From assembly GCA_019186825.1 (NCBI GenBank), contig JABARP010000019.1, positions 62,153-126,152 on the forward strand: a stretch of DNA of 64,000 nucleotides, in the 5' to 3' direction. The stretch comes from Pyrinomonadaceae bacterium (GTDB taxonomy: Bacteria > Acidobacteriota > Blastocatellia > Pyrinomonadales > Pyrinomonadaceae). The position numbers and the translations under genes were made by a program. How positions within the stretch are numbered: the stretch's first letter is position 1; every line of letters begins with the position of its first letter. Shown in pieces: positions 17,241-26,853 of this stretch. The notes under the pieces were generated by a model. The model was not told the DNA's origin and made no database searches. It was given only the letters and a program-made list of their open reading frames with translations.

Positions 17241-17276
17241 AAAGAGGAAGCGAACCCAGTCGTTCACTTCCTCTTT
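17241..17276. terminator. Bidirectional terminator between convergent genes
   Basis: AAAGAGGAAG-C-GAAC pairs with GTTC-A-CTTCCTCTTT, a 14-pair stem with one mismatch and a short loop. Both strands give a T-rich tail, best on the minus strand (CTTTTTG). It serves the prolyl oligopeptidase and the lipoprotein gene. Confidence 0.75.
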
Positions 17277-17312
17277 CCTTACCAGATCCGCACGGTTTGC
17301 GGATCCTCGCCG

Positions 17313-17627
17313 TTAGTTAGCCTTCTTACCATCGGTGGCCTTCTCGTCCGCCTTGGCATCCGGCTTTTCGCCAGCCTTCTTATCGTCGGTCTTAACGTCC
17401 GCCTTCGGATCGGCAGGTTTGACGTCGGTCGAATTCACCTTGCCCTTCGGATCACCGTTAACAGGCGAAACAGCGGGCGAAGCGGCTGGACTTGCGGGTG
17501 CGGTCGCGCTCGGCGACGGCGACGAAGCGGTCGGTTTCGTGTTCGGTGCCGTCGAGGTGCCCGAACAGGCTGATGCCAAAGCAGCTGAAGCTGCCAAAAC
17601 TGTTCCAAGAATTACTGATCTTCTCAT
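17313..17627 (-). CDS. Small Pro/Ala/Lys-rich lipoprotein
   Basis: 104 residues. A signal peptide ends in a lipobox, LASA-C (Cys near residue 21), so the protein is probably lipid-anchored. The mature part is low-complexity: TSSPSPSATAPASPAASP, then repeated PADPKADVKTDDKKAGEKPDAKADEKATDGKK. It is likely disordered, with a basic/acidic alternating tail that could contact peptidoglycan. GGA-containing purine sequence precedes the ATG. The neighbour upstream on the same strand is the PBP1B-like enzyme, which fits an envelope role. No specific family is recognised. Confidence 0.7.
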   Translation of the reverse strand: MRRSVILGTVLAASAALASACSGTSTAPNTKPTASSPSPSATAPASPAASPAVSPVNGDPKGKVNSTDVKPADPKADVKTDDKKAGEKPDAKADEKATDGKKAN

Positions 17628-17843
17628 TGTCTTTTCCTTTTAACGCTCACTGACCCCGCGGCTCTTTACAGGCAGACCGAGCGAGCAAACGGTCATTGCC
17701 TCCGCACACAACACTTCACGAGCAGATGGGTTCTGCTGCTCTGACGCCGCTCTAATCTGAGCTCCAAAGCACACCTCTCCCAACCTCGCGCATAAAGAAC
17801 GCAGTGCGACAGGTTTCTTGCACATTTTTTTGAAAAGGATCGC

Positions 17844-20681
17844 CTAGTGGTGTAGCGTACAGAATTCCTTCGGTTCCTGACCCTTAGGAAAACTGCGCGA
17901 CTCGCGCTGCAGACATTTCGAGGTTGCACGCATTCCCGTAGTTGGGCAGATCATAACGGTCACGAGATCTTTCGAAGGCTTTTGCTCACTCTCTTGCCCC
18001 GCCGGTTCGTTCGGACTCTCGGCCGAATCCGCCCAGCTTTCTTCAATCGGAGTTTGGCTTGGCAGTGGTAGGGGCCCGTCGCCGGCCAACGCATCTTCGG
18101 TTGAGATCAACTGACGATTCGGCAAAGTTCCCGAAATGAAAAACTCGGTCCTCACGAACTCTTTCGGCACATTGGTAACGTAGATCTCAGGGTCGGCCGT
18201 CGAGCTTGAAGGCGGTTCGTCGATCAGCGAAGGATCAACGCCGGGACTTGGCGGCATCGGCGTGGGTGTTGGCGAAGGCGTCGAATTAGGATCGGTCGAA
18301 GTAAGGTCATCGAGTGGGCGAATAAGCGACCCGTTGCGAATATCGATCTCGGCCCGCCGAATTCCGGCAGGCATCGCCCAATCACCGTTCCATTCCGGAT
18401 GAAGAGCAAGGGCAGCCTTCATAAAATCGGCCCAAATCGGCAACGCAGAATCCGAACCTTGCATTCCAAGGTCGTCGCCATTATCAAAGCCCACATAGAC
18501 GACGGTGACCAGCTCCGGAGTGAAACCAGCAAACCATCCGTCACGCGACGTTCCCGTCTTACCGGCGAAGGCAGTCTTTCCCGGCACATTCTGGAAGCCC
18601 CAGGCTTTTGCACTCGCTGCTGTCCCGCGATTGATCACATCCTTCATCATATCGTCCATAATGTAGGCCACATCGGGACGGATAACGGTCTGACGGTCGG
18701 GGGTAACAAGCTTTTCGGTCCGGCCGTCGCCGCTCGTGATCTGGGTGATAGGCGTCGGAAGCACGCGATCGCCTAGATTTGCATACATCGTATATGCGGT
18801 CGCAACCTCGAGAGGTGTTGCCTCGGCCGTACCCAACGCCATCGAGGGATAAGCTTTTTCGACCTTCGGAAAGCCGGCTTTTGCGGCGAAGTTCATCACC
18901 TTACCAATGTTAAGCTGCATCGCAAGGTCGACGGTGATCACATTCTTACTCTTTACAAGTGCGTCGCGAAGCGTCAGTTCCTTGCCCGAAAATGTATCTC
19001 CAAAATTATTCGGCGAATACGAATCCTGGTTGAAAGTAAAGATCTTCTTCTCGTCCTTGATGACGGTTGCTGCCGTGAAAACTCGAGAGCCTGAATCGTA
19101 AGCCGAGTTTATTGCAGCGCCGTAAACAAAAGGCTTAAACACGCTTCCGGGCTGACGTTTCGCGTCCGTCGCTCTGTTGAACTGATTCTGCAGATAGTCG
19201 CGTCCACCCACCATGGCAACGATCTCTCCGGTCTTCGGCCGTATAGACACAAGGGCGGCGTTCAAATTGTCTTTCTTCTTCGGGAAGTATTTATCGAGAG
19301 CTGCCAGGCGTTTTGCGACAGTTTCATACGCCATCTTCTGCAGATCGGGATCGATCGAAGTATAGACCCGCAAATGCTGGAGTGCCTCAGGGTCGGAAAC
19401 AAGTTTAGGCAGCTGTTCGATCGCGTACTGCGAAAAGTACGGCATCCCTTGCAGATCGCGTTTGCTGTCGATCTTCTTCAATTCGATCGGTGTTGCCTTT
19501 GCGGCCTCCGCCATTTGCGGCGTGATCTCGCCGGCTTCTACCATTGACTGCAGAACCTGATTGCGGCGTTCCAGCGATCTTTCCGGATTCTTGTAAGGGC
19601 TGTAGCGATTTGGGCTGCGAATGATGCCCGCGATGAACGCCGCCTCAGGCAATGTGAGCTGCGCAACGTCTTTCCCAAAATACGCATCTGCCGCCTCCCC
19701 AACGCCATAGATCGAAACGCCAGATTGCTGGCCGAGATAGATCTGATTTGCGTAAAGCGTGAAGATCTCTTGCTTTGTAAGCCGCGTTTCGAGGATCACG
19801 GACATATAGGCTTCCGTGACCTTGCGAGTCAGCGTCTTCTCGTTCGAAAGAAGCAGATTCTTTACGAGCTGCTGCGTAATTGACGAACCACCTTGATTCG
19901 CAAGCGGCCCAGCATCATCCCCTTCGTATCGGCGCCATGCAGCACGGGCAATTCCGCGAAAATTCACGCCGTAGTGATCAAAGAACGCCCGGTCCTCCGT
20001 AACAGTGATCGCCTTCACGAGAATCGGCGGAATGTCGTTGAAACTAATGGTGCGTCGACGGCCATCGCCTTCGCTCGCGATGGAGCTAAGCATCTTCGGT
20101 TCAAGGCGAGCGTCATTTACCTCGCTGCCGGAATCGCGGTCGCCGATAGCATCAACCGACTTTCCATCCTTCGAGAATTTTACCGTCAACGCCGGAAATG
20201 CCTTCTGGCCGTCGATCATTGCGGAAGCCCCCGGCTCGATCCCGAAATTGTCGCCGTCGATCGAATAGCGACTGCGTGACTGATCGGCCCGATCGCTCCG
20301 CTCGATGTAGCCGGCAGACTTCAAGTAAGAGATCAGCTCATCACGCGAGATCTTCTCCCCTTTCCGCAGGATCTTCGGTGCGGAATAGATCCCCGCGGTG
20401 GAGGTAAAGACCTCGCCGGATAAAAGCTTGCGGTCTATGGTGCCGGAAAACTCGAACCAGTAGTACGTCGCGGTCAAGAATGCAGCTACGATCAAGATCC
20501 CTGCGATAGACAACGTCCATCCATTGAAGATCACCCGGAGTACACGACGAAACCTCGAACGCGGGACAGGTTTGGCACTCTGCGGTCGATGCTTCTTTAG
20601 CCACGCCTTTGGTGGCTTCTTCGAGCGAATTTTAATGGACCTTTGGCTGTCGGGCATTACCTTGCAAGCGGCGGGCGGCAC
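17844..20681 (-). CDS. Bifunctional penicillin-binding protein, PBP1B-like
   Basis: 945 residues from GTG 20681; an in-frame ATG at 20657 is an equally good start. A basic cytoplasmic tail leads to one membrane segment (about 55-75). A UB2H-like domain (KSAGYIERSDRADQSRSRYS) follows, as in E. coli PBP1b. The glycosyltransferase (GT51) domain has TEDRAFFDHYG near 228 and QGGSSITQQLVKN. The transpeptidase has PGSVFKPF near 510, SKN, and GKTGTS near 707. A Pro/Thr/Ser linker and a terminal CPTTGMRATSKC...C tail end the protein. It polymerises and cross-links peptidoglycan at the periplasmic side of the inner membrane. mrcB is the closest functional analogue. Confidence 0.92.
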   Translation of the reverse strand: MPPAACKVMPDSQRSIKIRSKKPPKAWLKKHRPQSAKPVPRSRFRRVLRVIFNGWTLSIAGILIVAAFLTATYYWFEFSGTIDRKLLSGEVFTSTAGIYSAPKILRKGEKISRDELISYLKSAGYIERSDRADQSRSRYSIDGDNFGIEPGASAMIDGQKAFPALTVKFSKDGKSVDAIGDRDSGSEVNDARLEPKMLSSIASEGDGRRRTISFNDIPPILVKAITVTEDRAFFDHYGVNFRGIARAAWRRYEGDDAGPLANQGGSSITQQLVKNLLLSNEKTLTRKVTEAYMSVILETRLTKQEIFTLYANQIYLGQQSGVSIYGVGEAADAYFGKDVAQLTLPEAAFIAGIIRSPNRYSPYKNPERSLERRNQVLQSMVEAGEITPQMAEAAKATPIELKKIDSKRDLQGMPYFSQYAIEQLPKLVSDPEALQHLRVYTSIDPDLQKMAYETVAKRLAALDKYFPKKKDNLNAALVSIRPKTGEIVAMVGGRDYLQNQFNRATDAKRQPGSVFKPFVYGAAINSAYDSGSRVFTAATVIKDEKKIFTFNQDSYSPNNFGDTFSGKELTLRDALVKSKNVITVDLAMQLNIGKVMNFAAKAGFPKVEKAYPSMALGTAEATPLEVATAYTMYANLGDRVLPTPITQITSGDGRTEKLVTPDRQTVIRPDVAYIMDDMMKDVINRGTAASAKAWGFQNVPGKTAFAGKTGTSRDGWFAGFTPELVTVVYVGFDNGDDLGMQGSDSALPIWADFMKAALALHPEWNGDWAMPAGIRRAEIDIRNGSLIRPLDDLTSTDPNSTPSPTPTPMPPSPGVDPSLIDEPPSSSTADPEIYVTNVPKEFVRTEFFISGTLPNRQLISTEDALAGDGPLPLPSQTPIEESWADSAESPNEPAGQESEQKPSKDLVTVMICPTTGMRATSKCLQRESRSFPKGQEPKEFCTLHH

Positions 20682-20758
20682 GTACTGCGAGCCGTCCTTT
20701 GATTTTACTATATTCCAACGGTCTTGATGTAGAGGAAATAATCCTTTCTAATTGAAGT

Positions 20759-21616
20759 GTGAAGATACTTGTAACAGGCGGAAGCGGTTATTTAGGCACG
20801 CACATCCGCAAATACTTCAATGCGGACGATCTCTCTCTTCGGCACGGTAAGGACATTCTGAATGTAGAACACGCGCGGGCTGCCGGGGCGTACGACGTGG
20901 TGATCCACCTCGCCGCGAGTCTCGACCGATCAGGCGTTGGGTCAGAGAAAACGCTGAACACTAACGTTGACGGGACGAGAAAGATACTTAAAGCAATGCG
21001 TAAAGGAAGCACCTTTATCTTTATGTCAACAAAAGACATATATGCTAGAGTTGCGGATCGGTATCCTGAGGTTCCCGAGTCCTGCCCGATAGATTACTTG
21101 GGTCAAACTGCCTACGAATGGTCGAAATACATTGCCGAAAGCTATGTCGAACTTTACGCGAATGTAAATGAGTTCAGGAGCTGTATCTTCCGACTTTCGA
21201 CGCCATATGCTCCTCCAAGCGAAGGCAACTCACCGAATTTTGTTGGTGCCATTGCCGAGTCAATAAACCTTGGTGAGCCGATCACACTTCCCGCCGACGG
21301 CCGTCCGGTCCGCGACATTATTCACGTCGATGACATCTCGGCCGCGTGCGAGGCCTTTCTCGATTCCGCGGTCAGGCATGGAAAGTACAATCTCGGCGGC
21401 GGCAAAAAGAACGCCGTTTCGATGAAGGCGCTCGTCGAGAGAATGGAGACAGTCTCCGGTCTCCAGGCGATCATCGATAACGAGACAAAGCTACCGGATC
21501 CATCACCTTTCAACTATGTCTCCGACCTGAGCCTCATAGATCATGAGCTAGCCTGGAGTCCGAAGATCTCGGTTGATGAAGGACTCTCAACGCTATTCCG
21601 CTCAACGCCAAAATGA
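20759..21616 (+). CDS. NAD-dependent epimerase/dehydratase (extended SDR)
   Basis: 285 residues beginning at GTG with MKILVTGGSGYLG, the TGxxGxxG dinucleotide site. The catalytic YEWSK (YxxxK) lies near residues 121-125 and FMSTKDIYA near 90 supplies the Ser/Thr. The C-terminal region DIIHVDDISAACEAFL is typical of nucleotide-sugar epimerases and dehydratases. It overlaps the heptosyltransferase gene by four bases (ATGA), which points to an LPS or capsule sugar, perhaps an ADP-heptose or related nucleotide sugar. The exact substrate is not evident; at 285 residues it is somewhat short. Confidence 0.82.
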   Translation: MKILVTGGSGYLGTHIRKYFNADDLSLRHGKDILNVEHARAAGAYDVVIHLAASLDRSGVGSEKTLNTNVDGTRKILKAMRKGSTFIFMSTKDIYARVADRYPEVPESCPIDYLGQTAYEWSKYIAESYVELYANVNEFRSCIFRLSTPYAPPSEGNSPNFVGAIAESINLGEPITLPADGRPVRDIIHVDDISAACEAFLDSAVRHGKYNLGGGKKNAVSMKALVERMETVSGLQAIIDNETKLPDPSPFNYVSDLSLIDHELAWSPKISVDEGLSTLFRSTPK

Positions 21617-22644
21617 AGATACTCGTCCGCTCGGCAAATTGGATCGGCGATGCGGTAATGTCTGTCCCGGCATTGCGCGAGCTGCGACGCGCGTTCCCTT
21701 CGGACCACATTACGCTGCATTCACGCAGTTGGGCCGACGGTATTTTTCGCGACGTGGACTTTATCGACGAGATAGTAACCTATGATCCCGCGAAGTGGCG
21801 TGTTCTCGATATCCTGGACAACTCCAAATTCTTACGGAGTGACGCCTTCGACGTCGTGATCTTGTTTCCTAATTCGTTTGAATCTGCTTTGACCGCTGCT
21901 CTCTCTCGGATACCGATGCGCATCGGGTACAACAAAGACGCGCGCGGATTGCTTCTGACCGATCCGATCGCCGTTCCCGAATGGAAGAACCGAGCTCATG
22001 AAGCCTTCTATTATCTTGAGCTCGTCAAGGCCGCGATAAGACGCATCACGGGGAGCGAACCACTCTTCGGAGACCCCGATTCGCACCTCGATGTTTCACA
22101 AGAAAGGATCGCCGAAGCGCGGGACTTTCTGCACGATGCCGGCGTGGACCTTTCAAAACCTGTTATTGCTCTCGGAGTTGGCTCTCAGAATTCGCTTGCG
22201 AAGCGCTGGCCAGCCGAAAATTACGCTCGTCTCGCCGATCTATTAGAACCTAACGCGAATTTGATCATCCTTGGCTCCAAAGCTGAGACCGACGCGGCGA
22301 CAAAGGTTGTGAAACTCAGTAATGCGAAATTGACCGACCTTTCAGGGAAAACCGACCTCGCTTCTGCGGTCGCTGTGTTGGCAGCGATCGATGTGATGAT
22401 CTCGAACGATATGGGGCTCGCGCACATCGCGCCTTCCGTGGGCACAAGGACGTTTGTGCTCTTTGGGCCGACGAATCCAGTGACAACCAGGCCATTCTCC
22501 GAAAATGCTGAAGTTATTACGCATCCCGTTGATTGTTCGCCCTGTATGCTCAGAGAGTGCCCGATCGATCATCGCTGCATGACGAAGATCGAATCGGAAT
22601 ATGTATTCGAGCGAGTTCTTAACTATTTGACTTTAAATGCCTGA
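21613..22644 (+). CDS. waaF: Lipopolysaccharide heptosyltransferase II-like (GT9)
   Basis: 343 residues, starting with MKILVRSANWIGDAVMSVPALREL, a close match to the opening of WaaF/RfaF. The GT9 C-terminal half has LGVGSQNSLAKRWPAENYA (near 183), ISNDMGLAHIAPSVGTRTFVLFGPTNP (near 258) and a terminal cysteine set (CSPCMLRECPIDHRCM) common in this family. It adds heptose from ADP-heptose to the LPS inner core on the cytoplasmic side. Start overlaps the preceding epimerase stop; its end overlaps gmhB by eight bases, so these three are one operon. Confidence 0.85.
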   Translation: MKILVRSANWIGDAVMSVPALRELRRAFPSDHITLHSRSWADGIFRDVDFIDEIVTYDPAKWRVLDILDNSKFLRSDAFDVVILFPNSFESALTAALSRIPMRIGYNKDARGLLLTDPIAVPEWKNRAHEAFYYLELVKAAIRRITGSEPLFGDPDSHLDVSQERIAEARDFLHDAGVDLSKPVIALGVGSQNSLAKRWPAENYARLADLLEPNANLIILGSKAETDAATKVVKLSNAKLTDLSGKTDLASAVAVLAAIDVMISNDMGLAHIAPSVGTRTFVLFGPTNPVTTRPFSENAEVITHPVDCSPCMLRECPIDHRCMTKIESEYVFERVLNYLTLNA

Positions 22645-23188
22645 CAAACAAATGCTTACTCCTGCTATATTTCTCGACCGCGATGGAACTTTGATCGAGG
22701 AGGTCAACTTTCTCTCACGGGTCGAAGATCTGCGAATATTTCCCTTCACGAAGGCCGCTCTGCAGAAGCTTTCTGGCGCAGGCTTTCTACTTTTCGTCGT
22801 TACGAATCAGTCAGGAATCGGCCGCGGGCTATTCACTTCGGATGATATGCATAACATTCACGAAGCTCTTCGAACCGAATTCGGCGGCCTGATCAGCGGG
22901 TTTTACTACTGTCCGCATTTGCCCGATGCCGGATGCGATTGCAGGAAGCCGAAGACAGGCCTGATCGAACGTGCAGCAAAGGAGCACGCGATCGATCTGC
23001 AGCACTCTTGGTTTGTCGGGGACAAGGATCTCGATATCTATACAGGTTCGAAGGCACACATGCGAACCTGTTTAGTTTCAACGGGTTACGGGGCACAGCA
23101 TAAGGAATCACTTGATATCGCCCCGACCCTGATCGTCGAAAATATCGCGGAAGCTGCACAGGAGATCGTTGCCCTTAAAGGGATCTAG
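22637..23188 (+). CDS. gmhB: D-glycero-D-manno-heptose-1,7-bisphosphate 7-phosphatase (HAD family)
   Basis: 183 residues. The HAD nucleophile motif is FLDRDGT with D14 and D16; motif II is VVTNQSGIGRG; motif III/IV lies in K(PKTG) and VGDKDLD. A zinc-binding loop CPHLPDAGCDCRKP, diagnostic of GmhB and HisB-N phosphatases, is near residues 94-108. GmhB removes the 7-phosphate during ADP-heptose synthesis, which fits the overlapping heptosyltransferase gene. An internal ATG at 22652 is another possible start. Confidence 0.88.
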   Translation: MPDKQMLTPAIFLDRDGTLIEEVNFLSRVEDLRIFPFTKAALQKLSGAGFLLFVVTNQSGIGRGLFTSDDMHNIHEALRTEFGGLISGFYYCPHLPDAGCDCRKPKTGLIERAAKEHAIDLQHSWFVGDKDLDIYTGSKAHMRTCLVSTGYGAQHKESLDIAPTLIVENIAEAAQEIVALKGI

Positions 23189-23547
23189 GTGCGTCCAAAG
23201 TCATCTTCAAGACGTTCGATATCGTCTTCGCCGAAGTAAGTACCGGTTTGAACTTCGATAAACACAAGGTCGTCTGAACCCGGATTCTCGACACGATGAG
23301 CGGTGCCTGCCGGAATATCCACAGCAGTATTTGCGTTGACAAGGCTTTCCTCGCCGTTTAGTGTTACTTTAGCCGTGCCGGCGATAACGTACCAATGCTC
23401 GCTTCTGTGCTGATGACGCTGATAACTGAGCCGTTTCCCTGGCAAAACCTCGATCCTTTTGACCTTATGGTCGTCGTGTTCTTCAAGGATCGTGAACGAA
23501 CCCCACGGGCGTGCTTCAAAAAGCGGAGAGTTTTCCATTTCTGCCAT
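23185..23547 (-). CDS. Cupin, mannose-6-phosphate isomerase type II-like
   Basis: 120 residues, one cupin domain. The sequence RPWGSFTILEE...KRIEVLPGKRLSYQRHQHRSEHWYVIAGTA is the C-terminal isomerase cupin of bifunctional mannose-1-phosphate guanylyltransferase/phosphomannose isomerase, with the metal ligands in QRHQHRSEHW. Here it stands alone, without the nucleotidyltransferase half. It probably interconverts mannose-6-P and fructose-6-P or a related sugar phosphate. AAGGA lies upstream of the ATG. The gene is convergent with gmhB and the two overlap by four bases at their stops. Confidence 0.8.
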   Translation of the reverse strand: MAEMENSPLFEARPWGSFTILEEHDDHKVKRIEVLPGKRLSYQRHQHRSEHWYVIAGTAKVTLNGEESLVNANTAVDIPAGTAHRVENPGSDDLVFIEVQTGTYFGEDDIERLEDDFGRT

Positions 23548-23568
23548 AGTGAGCTGTCCTTCTCTTAG

Positions 23569-25326
23569 ATGACGAGTTTAGACGAAAATATAGATCCAGC
23601 CAATACCGGCAAGGTCGTGCGCGTCCAGACGCTGATAATCGGGCGGCTCGTTGTAACTTTTCTGCTGCTTGTTGCCAGTTGGGTCTGGCATAGCGGAACA
23701 TTTCGCCTGACGGTCGATAATTTCCCCGAGGGCCTATTCCTCGTATTCATCATCTCCGTCGGCCTCACGATCGTATATTTTTTTCTACTTCGCCTGAGCA
23801 GTTCGATAGTTTGGCAACTACGAGTCCAATTCGTGCTCGACGTCCTCCTCACCACTTGGCTTGTCTGGCGGACAGGCGATCTTTCCTCGCCATATATCAC
23901 GCTTTATATCGTGATCATTGCCGTCGGCAGTTTCTTTTTGAAACCACTTGCCACGCTCTTGATGGCGATGTTCTGCTCGGCGATGTTTGTAACAATGTCG
24001 GGCCTTGTCGTTGCGGGTATTCTCGATTCGACCGGTATCGAGCAGCCGCCAGGAAAGTTCGTCCAGATCGTGAGCTTCCACGTTGTTGCATTCCTCGTTG
24101 TTGGGCTTCTTTCTTCGCGGCTATCGGATCGGCATTCTTCAGGCGAAGAGCTTCGAGAAACGGCAAAAACGCTCGCAAGCCTCCGCCTTCTTCACGAAAG
24201 GATCATCGAATCCATCCGATCCGGCCTTATTACGACCGATCTCGACGGCACGATCTTTACTTTCAATGCCGCTGCGGCCGAGATCACCGGCCATCAAGCC
24301 GCTGATGTGACGGGTGAGAACATTGCCGTCATTTTCGGAGATATTCGCGGCCCCATCGCAATGTCCGTTGCGGCGGCAGAGGCGGGAGAGCAGGCTCCAC
24401 GCTTCGAAACGGAGCTTTCCACGCCGGAAGGTTTTCTCGTTCGCGTTGGCTATAGTATTGCTCACCTATATTCGCGAGAAGGTGAGGCGTCCGGCCTGAT
24501 CATCACGTTCCAAGATGTTACGCAGATCCGCTCCATGGAAGAGAATGTCCGGCGTAAGGATCGGCTTGCTGCGGTCGGACGGGTTGCGGCCGGCCTTGCG
24601 CACGAGATAAGGAATCCGCTTGGAGCCATGCGCGGTGCGATACAGGTGCTTGAATCGTCAACAGCCGCCGGTTCGTCACAGGCCGGATTGATGGATATTA
24701 TTCTCAAAGAATCCGACCGGCTAAACGGGATTATTACGAACTTCCTCAGCTATGCGCGGCCTGCAACTGCGGAATTTGCGGAGGTTGATATACGCGAAGT
24801 CCTTCGCGAGGCTTTTATGCTGTTGAAACACAGCCCTGACGTGAAGGAAAACCACGAACTTATCAATGCAACGGGAGACGGGCCGCTTATTCTGTCCGGG
24901 GATGCATCACAACTCAAGCAGATCTTTTGGAACTTGAGCAGGAATGCGATCCTTGCAATGCCAAACGGCGGAACGCTGACCGTGTCGATCGAACAGATCC
25001 TTAACAATAGGCTCCGGATCACCTTTGCGGACACGGGCTGCGGAATGCCGCCTGAACAGGTCGAGCGTCTTTTCGAGCCATTTTCAAGCTCCCGCACGGG
25101 CGGCACAGGGCTTGGCCTTTCGATCGTCTATCAGATAGTGCGCGATCATAACGGGACGATAAGCGTCCGAAGCCGGGAAAATAAGGGCACTACCATCGTC
25201 ATTGACCTTCCGACCGACAGCAGATCTTTGCCCGCCTTGCCGAAGCACGAGTCTGATCCGCCGAATCGGCACCTGAACAGATTTTTGAACGTGCAAAAAG
25301 AGGACGAAGGATCTGTTGACCAATAA
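23569..25326 (+). CDS. pilS: PilS-like sensor histidine kinase
   Basis: 585 residues. About six membrane segments span residues 22-190, the PilS-type sensor. A PAS domain follows (about 215-325; RSGLITTDLDGTIFTFNAAAAEITG). The HisKA motif GLAHEIRNPLG has the phospho-accepting His near 345, and the ATPase domain has N (NLSRNAILAM), DTGCGMP and TGGTGLGLSIV boxes. With the pilR gene 83 bases downstream it should form a two-component system sensing pilin levels or surface contact and controlling pilA through sigma-54. The divergent cupin gene shares its short promoter region. Confidence 0.88.
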   Translation: MTSLDENIDPANTGKVVRVQTLIIGRLVVTFLLLVASWVWHSGTFRLTVDNFPEGLFLVFIISVGLTIVYFFLLRLSSSIVWQLRVQFVLDVLLTTWLVWRTGDLSSPYITLYIVIIAVGSFFLKPLATLLMAMFCSAMFVTMSGLVVAGILDSTGIEQPPGKFVQIVSFHVVAFLVVGLLSSRLSDRHSSGEELRETAKTLASLRLLHERIIESIRSGLITTDLDGTIFTFNAAAAEITGHQAADVTGENIAVIFGDIRGPIAMSVAAAEAGEQAPRFETELSTPEGFLVRVGYSIAHLYSREGEASGLIITFQDVTQIRSMEENVRRKDRLAAVGRVAAGLAHEIRNPLGAMRGAIQVLESSTAAGSSQAGLMDIILKESDRLNGIITNFLSYARPATAEFAEVDIREVLREAFMLLKHSPDVKENHELINATGDGPLILSGDASQLKQIFWNLSRNAILAMPNGGTLTVSIEQILNNRLRITFADTGCGMPPEQVERLFEPFSSSRTGGTGLGLSIVYQIVRDHNGTISVRSRENKGTTIVIDLPTDSRSLPALPKHESDPPNRHLNRFLNVQKEDEGSVDQ

Positions 25327-25409
25327 TTCAGCATTTGTGAGATAATAGGCGTGACCGTCTGCACGCTCCGCCGCGTGATCTTCCGACGGCCGAAACGAAT
25401 AACGCATTC

Positions 25410-26801
25410 ATGGCAAAGATATTGATCGTTGACGACGAGCAGAGTTACCGGCAGCTATTGACGCATGTCTTTGAGCTGGACGGCCACTCGGTGCGGACCG
25501 CGCGCAATGGCCGCGAGGGGCTCGAAGCACTCGAGTCTGAGCCTGCGGACGTCGTTGTTTCGGACGTAAAGATGCCGGATATGACCGGCATTGAGATGCT
25601 GCGTGCGATACGCGAAACGCAGCCGGACCTCGGGTTGATCTTAATGACGGCGTTCTCATCAGTTGAGAACGCGCGCGAGGCCTTCAAGCTCGGCGCTGAG
25701 GATTTTATCGAAAAGCCATTCGACGTCGAAGAACTAAAGCTCATCGTCCGCAAGGTCCTAGAGAAGCAGGAGCTGATCGTTGAGAATCGCGCATTCAAGC
25801 GTGCGCAGCGTGAGCGCGGAAGTGTCAAGAATATCGTCGGCAATTCCGCAAAGATGCAGGCGATCTTCCAGATGATCGAAACGGTTGCGGAGGTTCCCTC
25901 AACCGTACTCATCTACGGCGAAAGCGGAACCGGCAAAGAACTTGTCGCACGAGCCATCCATGACCTTAGTCCTCGAGCTGAGAAACCGTTTGTTTCGATC
26001 AACTGTGGTGCATTTACCGAAACTTTGCTCGAAAGCGAGCTTTTCGGCTATGTAAAGGGAGCTTTCACCGGTGCCAATGCAAACCGCAAAGGGCTTTTTG
26101 AGGCGGCAAACGCAGGCACGATATTCCTTGACGAGATCGGCGAAATGTCGCTCTCGATGCAGGTGAAACTGCTCCGCGTACTGCAGGAAAAGCGTGTACG
26201 ACCGGTCGGAGCTCACGAAGAGATCGCTATCGACGCACGCGTTATCGGCGCCACTAATCGCGACCTCCGAAAGATGTCGGATGAAGGCACATTTCGCGAA
26301 GACCTCTTTTATCGAATTTCCGTGATACCGATCGAACTTCCGCCTTTGCGCGAACGGCGTGACGACATCCCGATGCTTGTGGACCATTTTGTTGCGAAAT
26401 TCGCCGAAATGACGGGCCGCTCGATCGGCGTTTCGCCGAATACTTTGGAACTGCTTGAGAATTACGCCTGGCACGGCAATGTACGCGAACTCGAACACAC
26501 GATAGAACGTGCCGTCGCTCTCGAACGCACCGACGCGATCCAACCGGAACGCCTTCCTACCCACATTACCAACTACAACCCCGACCGTATACGTTCGGAA
26601 TTCGAGCTGCCCGAGGACGGTATCGACCTCTCAGCGCATCTCGATAATCTCGAGAAGACTTATGTGGTCGAGGCGCTAAAAAAATGCGGCGGCAGCCAGA
26701 CGAAAGCGGCGGATATCCTCAAAATGCCCGTTCGTTCGCTCCGACACCTGCTCGATAAACACAACATTCGCGAACTCTCCGCCCAGATGAGGAGTTCGTA
26801 G
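25410..26801 (+). CDS. pilR: PilR-like sigma-54-dependent response regulator
   Basis: 463 residues. The receiver domain has D8/D9, phosphorylation site D52 (SDVKMPD) and K103-type lysine (EKPF). The AAA+ domain has Walker A GESGTGKE near 170-177, the sigma-54-contacting GAFTGA loop near 217-222 and the GNVRELEHTIERAV element. The C-terminal Fis-type helix-turn-helix is SQTKAADILKMPVRSLRHLLDKH. It activates -24/-12 promoters; two such promoters are found in this window (27400 and 12421). The C-terminal codons and stop lie within the first copy of the GAGTTCGTAGAGTT repeat, so its end may have been altered. Confidence 0.9.
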   Translation: MAKILIVDDEQSYRQLLTHVFELDGHSVRTARNGREGLEALESEPADVVVSDVKMPDMTGIEMLRAIRETQPDLGLILMTAFSSVENAREAFKLGAEDFIEKPFDVEELKLIVRKVLEKQELIVENRAFKRAQRERGSVKNIVGNSAKMQAIFQMIETVAEVPSTVLIYGESGTGKELVARAIHDLSPRAEKPFVSINCGAFTETLLESELFGYVKGAFTGANANRKGLFEAANAGTIFLDEIGEMSLSMQVKLLRVLQEKRVRPVGAHEEIAIDARVIGATNRDLRKMSDEGTFREDLFYRISVIPIELPPLRERRDDIPMLVDHFVAKFAEMTGRSIGVSPNTLELLENYAWHGNVRELEHTIERAVALERTDAIQPERLPTHITNYNPDRIRSEFELPEDGIDLSAHLDNLEKTYVVEALKKCGGSQTKAADILKMPVRSLRHLLDKHNIRELSAQMRSS

Positions 26802-26832
26802 AGTTGAGAGTTCGTAGAGTTTGGAGAGTTAA
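26792..26832. repeat. Direct repeats GAGTTCGTAGAGTT upstream of four-helix-bundle gene
   Basis: GAGTTCGTAGAGTT occurs at 26792-26805 and again at 26808-26821 (period 16), followed by GAGAGTTAAG. The first copy contains the pilR stop codon. Complementary-strand versions lie downstream of the next gene at 27358-27395. Confidence 0.75.
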
Positions 26833-26853
26833 GCGGTTAGAGAGAAAGAGTTT

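Noticed and set aside
23185..23547. Full mannose-1-phosphate guanylyltransferase/isomerase gene
   Set aside because: Only the cupin domain is present; the frame starts cleanly with its own ribosome site and no nucleotidyltransferase sequence lies upstream.
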